Under the pieces are notes generated by a model, which was not told where the DNA came from, did not search any database, and saw only the letters and a list, made by a program, of their open reading frames with translations. The position numbers were made by a program, and so were the translations under genes. This document shows positions 1-7,814 of a DNA stretch of 64,000 nt, piece by piece. This DNA is from Ilumatobacteraceae bacterium (GTDB lineage: Bacteria > Actinomycetota > Acidimicrobiia > Acidimicrobiales > Ilumatobacteraceae). The stretch's first letter is position 1. Each line of letters starts with the position of its first letter. The stretch is from assembly GCA_033344875.1 (NCBI GenBank), contig JAWPMO010000001.1, positions 4,799,595 through 4,863,594 of the forward strand, in the 5' to 3' direction.

Positions 1-1
1 T

Positions 2-493
2 CTCGAGGGGCCGGCCGATGCCGACGGCGACGAGGGTGCCCCCACGATCGAGGTGGGGCCGCCGGCGATCCCACCGCCCGAACGCTGCGTCGACCGCACC
101 GAGCTGCTGCAGGGCGTCGAGTTGCCGATCGCGAGTCGCGTCGACGTGCGGATCGCACCGGAGCGAGCGATCGCCGGCGCATCCGCCGATGCGGTCATGG
201 AGGGGTGGATCCGCCTGGCGGACGGATCGCCGCCGTCGACGATGACACTGCCGCTCTTCTCCGATGCGTTCCCGCCGTCGCTGTTCGCGAAGTTCGGTCG
301 CGTGGGCTGGGTGCCGACGATCGAGCTGACCGTCCATGCCCGCCGTCGCCCCGCAGCGGGGTGGTGTCAGGCGAGGTTCGAGTGCGACGATCTCATCGAC
401 GGCCGCATGGTCGAGACCGGCACGCTCTGGGACTCGACCGGTCGCGTGATCGCTCGCTCGCGACAGCTCGGGTTGCTGCTGACCGGCGGTTGA
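2..493 (+). CDS. Acyl-CoA thioesterase-like protein (C-terminal part)
   Basis: The reading frame is open from the window edge, so the N-terminus is missing. The visible ~163 residues contain a segment PLFSDAFPPSLF followed by a strand-rich region ending in GTLWDSTGRVIARSRQLGLLL. This resembles the second hotdog domain of TesB-like or 4HBT_3 thioesterases, where a conserved D/W-S-x-G-R-x-(I/V)-A-x-(S/T)-x-Q close precedes the C-terminus. Such enzymes hydrolyse acyl-CoA to free acid in the cytoplasm; the substrate cannot be told. It ends against the convergent nitronate monooxygenase gene, with a shared hairpin between them. Confidence 0.65.
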   Translation, partial: LEGPADADGDEGAPTIEVGPPAIPPPERCVDRTELLQGVELPIASRVDVRIAPERAIAGASADAVMEGWIRLADGSPPSTMTLPLFSDAFPPSLFAKFGRVGWVPTIELTVHARRRPAAGWCQARFECDDLIDGRMVETGTLWDSTGRVIARSRQLGLLLTGG

Positions 494-511
494 ACGGCGA
501 TCAGCCGTTCA
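491..511. terminator. Bidirectional terminator hairpin
   Basis: TGAACGGC and GCCGTTCA form a perfect 8-bp stem around a 5-nt loop between two convergent genes. The left arm begins with the TGA stop of the thioesterase, and the loop holds the stop codon of the opposing gene. There is no U-tract, as is common in GC-rich actinobacteria. Confidence 0.6.
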
Positions 512-1643
512 TCTGGGTGTTGAGCCGTTCGACCGACTCGATGAACTCCTCGATCATGTCGTACACCACGCGCGTGGCCGACTTCGACTCGTTCATGTTG
601 CCGACGATCTGCCCGACGAAGTAGTTCGCGAGTTGGTTCGCTCCGCTGCCCTCGTGGTGTGCGGCCCGGTCGATCCGGCGGATGGCCCGGTCGATCAGGA
701 TCGGTTGGAGCGGCATCCCGAGGGGGTCGGGCGTGTCGGGACGGTCCCACTCCTCGGTCCAGGCGGTCTTCAACTGGCGTGCATGCTTGCCGGTGCGCGA
801 CCGTGAGCGGATCGTGTCGGCGGAGGTCGCGTGGAGGAACTTCTCCTTGACCGCCGGGTGGGTCTCGGCTTCTTCGGTGGTGAGCCACACCGATCCGCAC
901 CAGACACCTTGGGCGCCCAGCGCCATCGCGGCGGCCATCTGGCGTCCGCGGCCGATCCCGCCGGCGCCGAGGACCGGGGTGTCGCCGACGGCGTCGACGA
1001 TCTCGGGGATCAGGACCATCGTGCCGATCTCGCCGGTGTGGCCGCCCGCCTCGGAGCCCTGGGCGATGATCACGTCGACGCCTGCGTTGACGTGCCGTTC
1101 GGCGTGCTGTGCGGCGCCGGCGAGCGCGCCGACGAGGCGACCCTCGGCCCGCACGCGTTCGATCATGTGGGCCGGCGGCGGTCCGAGCGCGTTGACGATC
1201 AGGCAGGGTCGGTGCGCGAGCGCGATCTCGAGCTGCACGTCGGCCCGATCGGCGGAGAACGGGGCGTTGTCGCCGCCGCCCCCGACGAGACCCCCGGCCC
1301 CTGCGTCGTCGGGGAGGTCGGGGACGTCGTACCTCGCGAGGATGTCGTCGACGAACGCCCGGTGCTCGTTCGGGATCATCGCCACGAGGTCGCTCAGCTT
1401 GATGCCGCCCTCGTCGGAGCCGGCGTACTTGGCCGGCACGATCAGGTCGACGCCGTAGGGGCGGTCACCGATCTCGTCCTCGATCCATTCGAGGTCGATC
1501 TCGAGCTGTCGATCGCTGTGGCCGACGGCGCCGAGCACCCCCAGCCCGCCTGCCTTCGACACGGCGGCGACCACGTCGCGACAGTGCGTGAACGCCACGA
1601 TCGGTACGTCGATGCCGAACATCTCGGTGATGGCGGTCTGCAT
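501..1643 (-). CDS. Nitronate monooxygenase (2-nitropropane dioxygenase family)
   Basis: A 380-residue TIM-barrel flavoprotein of the NMO/NPD family, which oxidises alkyl nitronates using FMN. Family signatures are the FMN/phosphate-binding GSEAGGHTGEIG near residue 195 and GAGGIGRGRQMAAAMALGAQG near 227, followed by WLTTEEAETHP. The ATG at 1643 is preceded by TACCGT with a 7-nt gap and no Shine-Dalgarno, so the transcript is probably leaderless. Related NPD-fold proteins include enoyl-ACP reductases, so the exact substrate is uncertain. Confidence 0.85.
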   Translation of the reverse strand: MQTAITEMFGIDVPIVAFTHCRDVVAAVSKAGGLGVLGAVGHSDRQLEIDLEWIEDEIGDRPYGVDLIVPAKYAGSDEGGIKLSDLVAMIPNEHRAFVDDILARYDVPDLPDDAGAGGLVGGGGDNAPFSADRADVQLEIALAHRPCLIVNALGPPPAHMIERVRAEGRLVGALAGAAQHAERHVNAGVDVIIAQGSEAGGHTGEIGTMVLIPEIVDAVGDTPVLGAGGIGRGRQMAAAMALGAQGVWCGSVWLTTEEAETHPAVKEKFLHATSADTIRSRSRTGKHARQLKTAWTEEWDRPDTPDPLGMPLQPILIDRAIRRIDRAAHHEGSGANQLANYFVGQIVGNMNESKSATRVVYDMIEEFIESVERLNTQMNG

Positions 1644-1650
1644 GGATTCG

Positions 1651-1656
1651 ACGGTA
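1651..1656 (-). promoter_or_regulatory. -10 element of nitronate monooxygenase
   Basis: TACCGT on the minus strand, 7 nt before the ATG at 1643. Confidence 0.6.
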
Positions 1657-1691
1657 CCAGTCGGCGCCGACCGGTACCGGGCCGGAGGGGG

Positions 1692-1741
1692 TTGACATCG
1701 ATGATGTCGCTATGACATCATGATGACATCACTACGACATC
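1692..1741 (+). promoter_or_regulatory. Phased GACATC repeat array (operator candidate)
   Basis: Five copies of GACATC are packed in 48 bp. The first (1694-1699) faces an inverted copy (1703-1708), giving GACATC GAT GATGTC. Three direct copies start at 1714, 1725 and 1736, exactly 11 bp apart. A -35-like TTGACA (1692-1697) overlaps the first site. Arrays of short, helically phased half-sites are typical operators for ribbon-helix-helix repressors, and the downstream module encodes such a protein, so autoregulation is likely. Confidence 0.6.
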
Positions 1742-1797
1742 ATTCGGGGTTCGGCACGGGCCGGTCCAACGAGTGGTCACGACGAGGACGAGACACC

Positions 1798-1932
1798 ATG
1801 TACGAGAGTCATCCCGATCTGCTCAGAGTCCTGCACGACCAACGGGTCGAACGGTTGCGACGCGACCGGGACGCCGGCCGGACGCGGACGCGTCGCCGCG
1901 CCGGCACGAGCCGCCTGCGCCGGGACCGCTGA
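1798..1932 (+). CDS. Small basic protein, family unknown
   Basis: A 44-residue ORF starting MYESHPDLLRVLHDQRVERL and continuing as an Arg-rich tail that contains AGTSRLRR. A Shine-Dalgarno GAGGA (1784-1788) sits 9 nt before the ATG, and the TGA overlaps the next start (ATGA), so translation is probably coupled to the RHH gene. A second protein with the same architecture lies at 25959-26105 on the other strand. The amphipathic N-terminal helix and the basic tail suggest a nucleic-acid or partner-protein binder. No function is known to me. Confidence 0.6.
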   Translation: MYESHPDLLRVLHDQRVERLRRDRDAGRTRTRRRAGTSRLRRDR

Positions 1933-2384
1933 TGCAGGTCCAACCGATCCTCAACGGGCTTCGCGCCTCGCTCGAGAGCCAGCGATCGCTGGCGGGTGGC
2001 GATGCGGCGATCGACGACGCGGTGGTCTGGCTGACCGAGGCGCTCGGCCCGGCGCTGCGGATCGCCGCGCTCGAACTGGCGCAACAGGCCGCGGTCGAGG
2101 TCGCGGCGCAACTCGACGACCGCGACATCGATGTCGTCGTGGTCGACGGCGACCCGAGCCTCCGCGTCGCCGCACGATCCTCCCAGGGCCGGCTCGAGGC
2201 GACCGCCGAGGAGTTCGATGCGCGGATCACGTTGCGCCTGCCTCCCTCGCTCAAGAACCTGATCGAAGAAGCGGCCAGCACCGACGGCGGTTCGGTCAAC
2301 GGGTGGGTCGTCGACGCGCTCAGCAAGCGGGCGAACAAGCCCGACGCGCGGGGGCGTCACGTGACCGAGGGGTTCGACCTGTGA
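1932..2384 (+). CDS. Ribbon-helix-helix (Arc/HicB-like) DNA-binding protein
   Basis: A 150-residue protein. Residues ~95-135 (FDARITLRLPPSLKNLIEEA then SVNGWVVDALSKRA) match the RHH fold of Arc/CopG/HicB C-terminal domains: a strand, then two helices with a conserved LPPSLK and an N-G/W-xx-xAL pattern. The first 90 residues form an Ala/Leu-rich helical region of unknown role. It sits between the small basic protein and the DUF4097 gene, behind a phased repeat array that it probably binds. RHH proteins next to DUF4097 proteins recur in actinobacteria (remembered); a classical HicA toxin is absent here. Confidence 0.75.
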   Translation: MQVQPILNGLRASLESQRSLAGGDAAIDDAVVWLTEALGPALRIAALELAQQAAVEVAAQLDDRDIDVVVVDGDPSLRVAARSSQGRLEATAEEFDARITLRLPPSLKNLIEEAASTDGGSVNGWVVDALSKRANKPDARGRHVTEGFDL

Positions 2385-2394
2385 GCCTGTCGGC

Positions 2395-3162
2395 ATGAAT
2401 CGCCGCGAGGAGTTCAGCGTCGGCGATCGCGCCGCGATCGCCGTCGAGATCCGGACGGGATCGGTCGAGATCCGCGCCGGTGCCCCTGGTCGCATCGTGG
2501 TCGCGCTCGACGGACCCGACGTCGACCGTTGGGACATCGCCCAACTCGGCGACTCCGTGTCGGTCGAGTCGGCACGGGGCGGGTGGCGTTCCCGGTCGAC
2601 CCGCGTGTTGGTCGAGGTGCCGGTCGGCACCGACGTCGACGTCAGATCCGCATCGGCCGATGTCGCGCTGTCCGGCGAATTCGGAGCGACGCGGATCAAG
2701 TCGGCCTCCGGTGACGTCCGCGTCGGATCCGCAGCGCGACTCGACATCGACACCGCGTCCGGCGACGCGTCGGCGACGGCGGTCGTCGCCGCCACGTCGT
2801 GCAACACCGCATCCGGCGATGTCGAACTGGGCCACGTGGGTGGGCGTCTGATGGTCAGCACCGCGTCGGGCGACGTTCGCGTCGCCGCAGCCGACGACGA
2901 CGTCGAGATCGGCAGCGCGTCGGGTGACGTGCGGATCGGTCGGTGTGGCGGGTCGAACATCACCGTGAAATCGATCTCCGGCGATGTGGTCGTCGGGCTG
3001 CCACCCGGGATCCGCGTCGAGCCCGACCTGACGACCCTCAGTGGCAGGACCCACCTGCCGAAGCCGTCGCGGAGCAGCTCCACCGAATCACGCAGAGTCG
3101 TCCGCGTCGGACTGCGAACCGTGTCCGGCGACATCACGATCCGACGGGTCGACGAGCCGTGA
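2395..3162 (+). CDS. DUF4097-family beta-helix protein
   Basis: A 255-residue protein built from repeats of (S/T)(A/V)SGDV at roughly 20-residue spacing: SASADVAL, SASGDVRV, TASGDASA, TASGDVEL, TASGDVRV, SASGDVRI, SISGDVVV and TVSGDITI. This is the hallmark of DUF4097/DUF4098, a predicted parallel beta-helix. There is no signal peptide or membrane segment, so this copy appears cytoplasmic. It starts 10 nt after the RHH gene and is surely co-transcribed. Function is unknown; a scaffold or ligand-binding partner of the RHH regulator is one possibility. Confidence 0.8.
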   Translation: MNRREEFSVGDRAAIAVEIRTGSVEIRAGAPGRIVVALDGPDVDRWDIAQLGDSVSVESARGGWRSRSTRVLVEVPVGTDVDVRSASADVALSGEFGATRIKSASGDVRVGSAARLDIDTASGDASATAVVAATSCNTASGDVELGHVGGRLMVSTASGDVRVAAADDDVEIGSASGDVRIGRCGGSNITVKSISGDVVVGLPPGIRVEPDLTTLSGRTHLPKPSRSSSTESRRVVRVGLRTVSGDITIRRVDEP

Positions 3163-3170
3163 CCGCGCAC

Positions 3171-3176
3171 TAGGTT
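3171..3176 (+). promoter_or_regulatory. -10 element of CoA transferase
   Basis: TAGGTT, 7 nt before the GTG at 3184. Confidence 0.55.
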
Positions 3177-3183
3177 GCTCGCC

Positions 3184-4359
3184 GTGCAGCTTCCGTTGGA
3201 CGGCATCCGAGTCATCGACCTCACGTCGGTGGTGATGGGGCCGGTCGCGACGCAGATCCTGGCCGATCAAGGTGCGGAGGTGATCGCGATCGAGGATCGA
3301 CGTGGCGACACCAACCGATCGATGGGCGCCGGTGCGCACCGCGAGCTCTCGGGGGTCGCGATGAACCTGTTGCGGAACAAGCGCAGCGTCGGCCTCGACA
3401 TCAAGTCCCCGGCCGGGTACGAGGCGCTCGGTCGGCTGGTCGCGACCGCCGACGTGGTCGTCACCAACCTGCGACCCGGGTCGAGGTCGCGGGCGGGCCT
3501 GACGTACGAGCGGCTCCGCGCCTTCCGGTCCGACATCGTCTTCTGCGCGGCGGCCGGCTATCCGGTTGATCACGAACTGGCCGACGCCCCGGCGTACGAC
3601 GATGTGATCCAGGCAGCCACCGGCGTGGTCGACCTCAACCGACGGATCGGCCTGCCCGAGGTCCTGATCCCGACCCTGATCGCCGACAAGTCCGCCGGCC
3701 TCGTGATCGCCAACACGGTGCTCGCAGCGCTCGTCAAGCGCGGCCGCACCGGCGAGGGATCCGACATCACCGTCGCGATGACCGAGGTGATGCGCGCCTA
3801 CCTGCTGGTCGAGCACGGTGTCGGTGCCGTGCTGGAGCCGGCGCAAGGGCCCGCCGGGTACCCGCGAATCCTCAACCCGGACCGCCGCCCGCACCCGACC
3901 GCCGATGGGATGATCAGCGTCCTGCCGTACGACCAGCACCACTACGAGACGCTGTTCCGGCTCGGTGGGCGTGAGGACCTGATCTCCGATCCGCGGGTGG
4001 CGACTCGTCGATCCCGAATCGAGAACGGCCCGTCGCTGTACCAGGAGGTCGCCGCCATCCTGGCGCAGCGGACCACGGCCGAATGGCTCGAGGTGCTCCG
4101 CCCGGCCGGCCTGCCGATCGCCGAGGTCGCGTCGCTCGACGATCTGATCGATGACCTCCCGGTGGTCGAGCATCCGCACGCCGGCAGCTATCGGATCACC
4201 CCGCCGCTCACCGGCGTCACGGCGACCGCCGACCAGGTCCGCCGTCACGCCCCGCTCCACGGCGAACACAACCGCGAGGTGCTCGCCGAGGTCGGCTACA
4301 CCGGCGCCGAACTCGACCTCCTCGAAGCCGACGGCGTCCTGTTCGAAGGCTTGCCCTGA
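3184..4359 (+). CDS. CaiB/BaiF-type (family III) CoA transferase
   Basis: A ~391-residue family III CoA transferase, which moves CoA between carboxylic acids through an aspartyl-CoA thioester. Seen features are the N-terminal LDGIRVIDLTSVVMGPVATQ, the GAEVIAIED strand, NKRSVGLDIKSPAG, and a NLRPGSRSRAGLTYERL block. The GTG at 3184 was preferred to a TTG at 3175 because TAGGTT lies 7 nt before it and the family usually starts with PLDGIRV. The acid substrate cannot be inferred. The next gene, hisC, has its own promoter. Confidence 0.85.
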   Translation: MQLPLDGIRVIDLTSVVMGPVATQILADQGAEVIAIEDRRGDTNRSMGAGAHRELSGVAMNLLRNKRSVGLDIKSPAGYEALGRLVATADVVVTNLRPGSRSRAGLTYERLRAFRSDIVFCAAAGYPVDHELADAPAYDDVIQAATGVVDLNRRIGLPEVLIPTLIADKSAGLVIANTVLAALVKRGRTGEGSDITVAMTEVMRAYLLVEHGVGAVLEPAQGPAGYPRILNPDRRPHPTADGMISVLPYDQHHYETLFRLGGREDLISDPRVATRRSRIENGPSLYQEVAAILAQRTTAEWLEVLRPAGLPIAEVASLDDLIDDLPVVEHPHAGSYRITPPLTGVTATADQVRRHAPLHGEHNREVLAEVGYTGAELDLLEADGVLFEGLP

Positions 4360-4367
4360 CCGGGCGC

Positions 4368-4373
4368 TACGGT
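4368..4373 (+). promoter_or_regulatory. -10 element of hisC
   Basis: TACGGT, 7 nt before the GTG at 4381. Confidence 0.6.
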
Positions 4374-4380
4374 CCGTGAG

Positions 4381-5475
4381 GTGAGCTCTCAGCAGATCGG
4401 ACGTCCCCGCTCGGTGGTGGCAGACCTTCCGGCCTATCGACCGGGCAAGGGTGCTGCGCAGGCCGAAGCCGAACACGGCATCACGCACGCCATCAAGTTG
4501 GCGTCGAACGAGAATCCGACGGCGCCGCTCGACCCGATCGTCGCCGCCGTGTGCGAGGCCGCGGTCGGTGTCAACCGCTACGCCGACCATCGGGCGACCG
4601 CGGTGCGCGAAGCGATCGCGCGACGGCTCGGCGTCGATGCGTCGATGGTGACCGTCGGTTCCGGGTCGTCGGGCATCCTCCAGCAGCTGTTCTTCAGCTA
4701 CGTCGACCCGGGCGACGAGGTCGTGTATCCGTGGCGGTCGTTCGAGGTGTACCCGGTGTTCACGCAGCTGATGGGCGGCACGTCGGTGCAGGTGCCGCTC
4801 GCATCCGACCTCGGACTCGACGTCGACGCGGTGGTCGGTGCGGTCACCGATCGCACCAAGCTCGTCGTGATCGCGACGCCGAACAACCCGACCGGTGTCG
4901 CCGCCACCACCGCCGAACTGCGCGGGCTGATCGAGCGCGTCCCGACGGGCACGATCGTGTGCATCGACGAGGCGTATCGCGAGTTCCTCGACCCCGGCTT
5001 CGGCGACCCGATCGCGGACCTGCTGCCCGACTTCCCGAACGTCCTGGTCACCCGCACGTTCTCGAAGGCGCATGGTCTCGCCGGGCTGCGGGTCGGATAC
5101 GCCATCGGTCACCCCGACGTGATCGCGACGATCGACACGACGATGTTGCCGTTCACCGTCAACGCCCTCGCCCAGGCAGCTGCGCTCGCCGCACTCGAAC
5201 TCGACGACGAGATCCGTGGTCGGGTCTCGTCGATCTTGGCCGAGCGCGCCCGGGTCGAGGTCGAGCTCGCCGCCGCCGGTTGGACGTTCCCGAACCATCA
5301 GGGCAACTTCGTCTGGCTGGCCACCGGCGAGCGCACCGACGAGATCGCGCTCGCGCTCGAGCGGCAGGGTGTGGTCGTGCGCCCGTTCGGTGGCGAGGGT
5401 CTCCGTGTGACCATCGGGTCGGCCGACGAGAACGATCGGTTCGTGGCAACGCTCGCAGCGACGGCCGCGCCGTGA
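4381..5475 (+). CDS. hisC: Histidinol-phosphate / aromatic aminotransferase
   Basis: A 364-residue PLP enzyme of fold type I. Motifs are LASNENP near the start, the ATPNNPTG substrate loop, IDEAYREF with the PLP-ring Asp/Tyr, and TRTFSKAHGLAGLRVGY with the Schiff-base Lys. Length and motifs fit HisC, which converts imidazole-acetol phosphate and glutamate to histidinol phosphate. The closely related phenylalanine transaminase Pat cannot be excluded because no other his genes are nearby. Its stop overlaps the next start (GTGA). Confidence 0.85.
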   Translation: MSSQQIGRPRSVVADLPAYRPGKGAAQAEAEHGITHAIKLASNENPTAPLDPIVAAVCEAAVGVNRYADHRATAVREAIARRLGVDASMVTVGSGSSGILQQLFFSYVDPGDEVVYPWRSFEVYPVFTQLMGGTSVQVPLASDLGLDVDAVVGAVTDRTKLVVIATPNNPTGVAATTAELRGLIERVPTGTIVCIDEAYREFLDPGFGDPIADLLPDFPNVLVTRTFSKAHGLAGLRVGYAIGHPDVIATIDTTMLPFTVNALAQAAALAALELDDEIRGRVSSILAERARVEVELAAAGWTFPNHQGNFVWLATGERTDEIALALERQGVVVRPFGGEGLRVTIGSADENDRFVATLAATAAP

Positions 5476-5834
5476 GACGGGAGCTGTTCCCGGGAGACCC
5501 CCGGTCGGTCGGTGACGATCCGGACTACCGCTTCTCGCTCGCCAACGAGCGCACGTTCCTGGCGTGGATCCGGACGGCGCTCGCGCTGGCCGCAGGCGGG
5601 CTCGGTGCGGTGACGATTCTCGACGACTTCCCGGGCGAGGAGTTCCTCGGGATCGGCTTGTTGGCCCTCAGCTTCCTCACCGCCGCGAGCGCCTATCGGC
5701 GATGGGCGCTCAACGAGCGGGCGATGCGGCTCGACGAGCCGCTCCCGCCGTCGCGGTTGCCGATGCTGATGGCCGTCGGGGTCGCCGTCGTGGCCGTGGC
5801 CGCAGCCGTGCTCTTCGCGGCCGACGTCTCGTGA
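5472..5834 (+). CDS. DUF202 (YidH-like) membrane protein
   Basis: A 120-residue protein beginning at a GTG that overlaps the hisC stop. It carries the DUF202 signature RFSLANERTFLAWIRTALALAAGG, then hydrophobic segments around residues 30-48, 57-75 and 92-115, so three membrane helices are expected. The family (E. coli YidH) is of unknown function. A second DUF202 gene follows 13 nt downstream; the tandem pair probably forms one small membrane unit. Confidence 0.8.
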   Translation: MRRELFPGDPRSVGDDPDYRFSLANERTFLAWIRTALALAAGGLGAVTILDDFPGEEFLGIGLLALSFLTAASAYRRWALNERAMRLDEPLPPSRLPMLMAVGVAVVAVAAAVLFAADVS

Positions 5835-5847
5835 CCGTCGACGCATC

Positions 5848-6195
5848 ATGAACGGTGACCGGCCCACCACCGTCTTCGACCCCGGTCTCCAGCACGAACG
5901 AACCGCGCTCGCCTGGGAGCGGACAGCGATCGCTTCGATGGTCGCCGGCGTGCTCATGGCGAGGTACGCAGCCGGCGAGTTGCATCCGTCCATGGCGGCG
6001 ATCGGCATCGCGCAGGTCGTGTTCGGGGCGGTGCTCCTCGTGTGGAGCGCACGTCACTACGACGACCTGCACGGTCCGTTGCGGGCCGGTGCGTCGCCGA
6101 TCCACCCGAGCGCGGCGCGCGTCGTCGGCATGGGCGCGATCATCTTCACCGGTGCGGGGCTGGTGCTCGCCGTGATCATCGTGGTCGCGGCGTGA
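5848..6195 (+). CDS. Second DUF202-type membrane protein
   Basis: A 115-residue protein with the DUF202 motif LQHERTALAWERTAIASMVAG at residues ~14-34 and three predicted membrane helices. It forms a tandem with the preceding paralogue and probably shares its transcript. The E-R-T-x-L-A-W core is conserved in both copies while the rest has diverged, suggesting heteromeric subunits (inference). Confidence 0.8.
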   Translation: MNGDRPTTVFDPGLQHERTALAWERTAIASMVAGVLMARYAAGELHPSMAAIGIAQVVFGAVLLVWSARHYDDLHGPLRAGASPIHPSAARVVGMGAIIFTGAGLVLAVIIVVAA

Positions 6196-6223
6196 CCGAA
6201 CCGCGAGCCGGCGACGGCGACGC

Positions 6224-6250
6224 GGAATACCGGCGTGTCGTGTCGGGGTT
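6224..6250 (+). promoter_or_regulatory. Possible ECF (SigR/SigH-type) promoter
   Basis: GGAAT (6224-6228) and GTT (6248-6250) are separated by 19 nt, close to the GGGAAT-N18-GTT pattern of thiol-stress ECF promoters. It lies ~65 nt before the sigma gene, which would suit autoregulation. Short motifs like this arise by chance. Confidence 0.3.
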
Positions 6251-6315
6251 CCGTGCGCATGCGAAGCTGGAACCATGCGACCGGTGCTGACGACCGTGGC
6301 AGCCGCCGGTGAGAC

Positions 6316-6909
6316 GTGCCCACCGCAGTGCTGGAGTGCGCCTCGGTGAGCCGCGAGGGAGACGCCGCCTTCGAGCAGTACGTGCTGCCCGAGGTCGAGG
6401 TGATGATGCGGGTGGCCCAGTCGTTGACGCGCAACCGAGCCGACGCCGAGGATCTGGTGCAGGACTCGCTGGTCAGGGCGTACAAGGCGATCGACCGGTT
6501 CGACGGCCGATTCCCGAGGGCGTGGTTGCTCACGATCCTTCGCAACACGCACATCAACCGCAACCGTCGTCGGCGCCCCGAATTGCTCCGGGATCCGGAC
6601 ACACAGCTCGAACGGCTGGGGCAGTCACCCGAGACCGAGGAGGCGACGCGGCCCGACCGGTTCGTCGACCTCGAGTTCGACGCCGACCTCGAAGCGGCGT
6701 TGGCGACGCTGTCCGAACCGTTCGCCGAGGTGATCGAGCTCGTCGACCTGAACGGGTTGGCGTACGCCGAGGCGGCCGAGGTGCTCGGCGTTCCGATCGG
6801 CACGGTGATGAGCCGGCTGCATCGCGCCCGCAAGAAGATCCGGGGTCAGCTCCGACGCACCGGTGTCGCTCCGACGCACGACGACATGGTCACAGGGAGG
6901 CAGTCATGA
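6316..6909 (+). CDS. ECF RNA polymerase sigma factor
   Basis: A 197-residue sigma-70 family protein with only regions 2 and 4. Region 2 includes RNRADAEDLVQDSLVRAYKA and FPRAWLLTILRNTHINRNRR; region 4 ends AYAEAAEVLGVPIGTVMSRL, a clear helix-turn-helix. GTG at 6316 is the furthest in-frame start; a GTG at 6346 is possible. Its stop overlaps the start of a zinc-binding anti-sigma gene (ATGA), so the two are co-translated. This arrangement resembles SigR-RsrA or SigH-RshA, which sense disulfide stress. Confidence 0.88.
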   Translation: MPTAVLECASVSREGDAAFEQYVLPEVEVMMRVAQSLTRNRADAEDLVQDSLVRAYKAIDRFDGRFPRAWLLTILRNTHINRNRRRRPELLRDPDTQLERLGQSPETEEATRPDRFVDLEFDADLEAALATLSEPFAEVIELVDLNGLAYAEAAEVLGVPIGTVMSRLHRARKKIRGQLRRTGVAPTHDDMVTGRQS

Positions 6910-7205
6910 TCCGCTCGACGATGCGACGACTGACGTTCGGCCGGTGGCCCGATCTCCGACCGGGCGAGCCGATGACGTGCCCGGAGGTCGGTCGGCTGCT
7001 GCAGCGGTTCCTCGACGACGAACTCAGCGACGACGTCGACGCCGCGATGCTCTCGCAACATCTCGAACTGTGCCGTCGGTGCGGGCTCGAGGCCGAGACG
7101 TATCGGAGGATCAAGGCAGCATTGGCGAGCCGTCGTGCCGAGGTGCCCGAGGAGTCGATCGAACGTCTCCGGGCCTTCGGTCGCCAACTCACCGACGGCC
7201 GCTGA
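6906..7205 (+). CDS. Zinc-binding (ZAS/RsrA-like) anti-sigma factor
   Basis: A 99-residue protein with an early Cys in TCPEVGRLLQRFLDDELS and then HLELCRRCGLE, giving the C...H-x3-C-x2-C zinc-binding anti-sigma motif. There is no membrane segment, so it is soluble like RsrA. It should hold the preceding sigma factor inactive until the cysteines are oxidised or another signal arrives. The ATG at 6906 overlaps the sigma stop codon. The redox role is by analogy with the family. Confidence 0.82.
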   Translation: MIRSTMRRLTFGRWPDLRPGEPMTCPEVGRLLQRFLDDELSDDVDAAMLSQHLELCRRCGLEAETYRRIKAALASRRAEVPEESIERLRAFGRQLTDGR

Positions 7206-7250
7206 AGCCAACGCTGCGCCTACACAGCGCCATTCGCCGAGACGTTCCCG

Positions 7251-7265
7251 CCACACCAGGTGTGG
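7251..7265. promoter_or_regulatory. Inverted repeat, unassigned
   Basis: CCACACC A GGTGTGG, a perfect 7-bp palindrome with a 1-nt centre. It lies between the convergent anti-sigma and TerB-like genes (206-bp gap), so it does not sit in an obvious promoter. The rest of the gap shows no further gene. Confidence 0.35.
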
Positions 7266-7395
7266 CTCACAGCGCGGTCGCGTGGTGTTGCGGTGCTACG
7301 CGGCGCTCAGGCTCCGTCCCGACAAGGCAGCAGTAGCGAACCCGTTCTCGCCGCACCAGACGTACGTCGCGAGAGGTCGCGTGAAGTGTGCGGAG

Positions 7396-7415
7396 CTGAG
7401 CCGGGACCGGCTCAG
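7396..7415. terminator. Terminator hairpin overlapping TerB-like stop
   Basis: CTGAGCCGG and CCGGCTCAG pair over a 2-nt loop. The right arm contains the TGA stop of the minus-strand TerB-like gene. No U-tract. Confidence 0.5.
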
Positions 7416-7807
7416 GCGAAGCGGACGGCGATCTCGGCGAGAATCGATCCCTCCTCGGGCGATACCTCGTCGTCGATGCCGGCGACCTCGCGAGCCGCCG
7501 AGAACAGCGCACGCCGGAGCACCCGACTGCTGATCCGGGCATCGATGTCGTCGATCAGTTCGACGACCTCGTCCTTGGTGATCGCGTCCTGCGCTCGGAC
7601 GATGGCCGGTCCGAGGTACTTGTCGAACGTGAAGTCGCCGTCGCGCCAGTCGTCGGAGATGTCCTTGATCGCATCGATCTCCGACTGGTCGAGGACGCGG
7701 TCGGCCGCCATGACGAGCGCCAGGAGTTCGAGTGCCGCGGTGTGCTCGAGATCGGCGTTCGCGTGGACGGCGACGCCGCGGTACAGCTCGTGCAGGCGGT
7801 CGTTCAT
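7412..7807 (-). CDS. TerB-like protein
   Basis: A 131-residue, all-helical acidic protein. The segment ALELLALVMAADRVLDQSEI with a later DDEVSPEEGSILAEIAVRF matches the TerB (tellurite-resistance) fold, in which paired acidic D-x-x-D/E-x-E turns bind metal. It stands alone, without other ter genes, so tellurite resistance should not be inferred. The ATG is preceded by TAGGTT with a 7-nt gap; the TAG of that hexamer is also the stop codon of the upstream peptidase gene. Confidence 0.7.
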   Translation of the reverse strand: MNDRLHELYRGVAVHANADLEHTAALELLALVMAADRVLDQSEIDAIKDISDDWRDGDFTFDKYLGPAIVRAQDAITKDEVVELIDDIDARISSRVLRRALFSAAREVAGIDDEVSPEEGSILAEIAVRFA

Positions 7808-7814
7808 GCGACCG

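Noticed and set aside
3088-5298. 736-codon minus-strand frame opposite the CoA transferase and hisC
   Set aside because: Low-complexity Arg/Asp/Val-rich translation typical of antisense frames; both sense genes have clear families.
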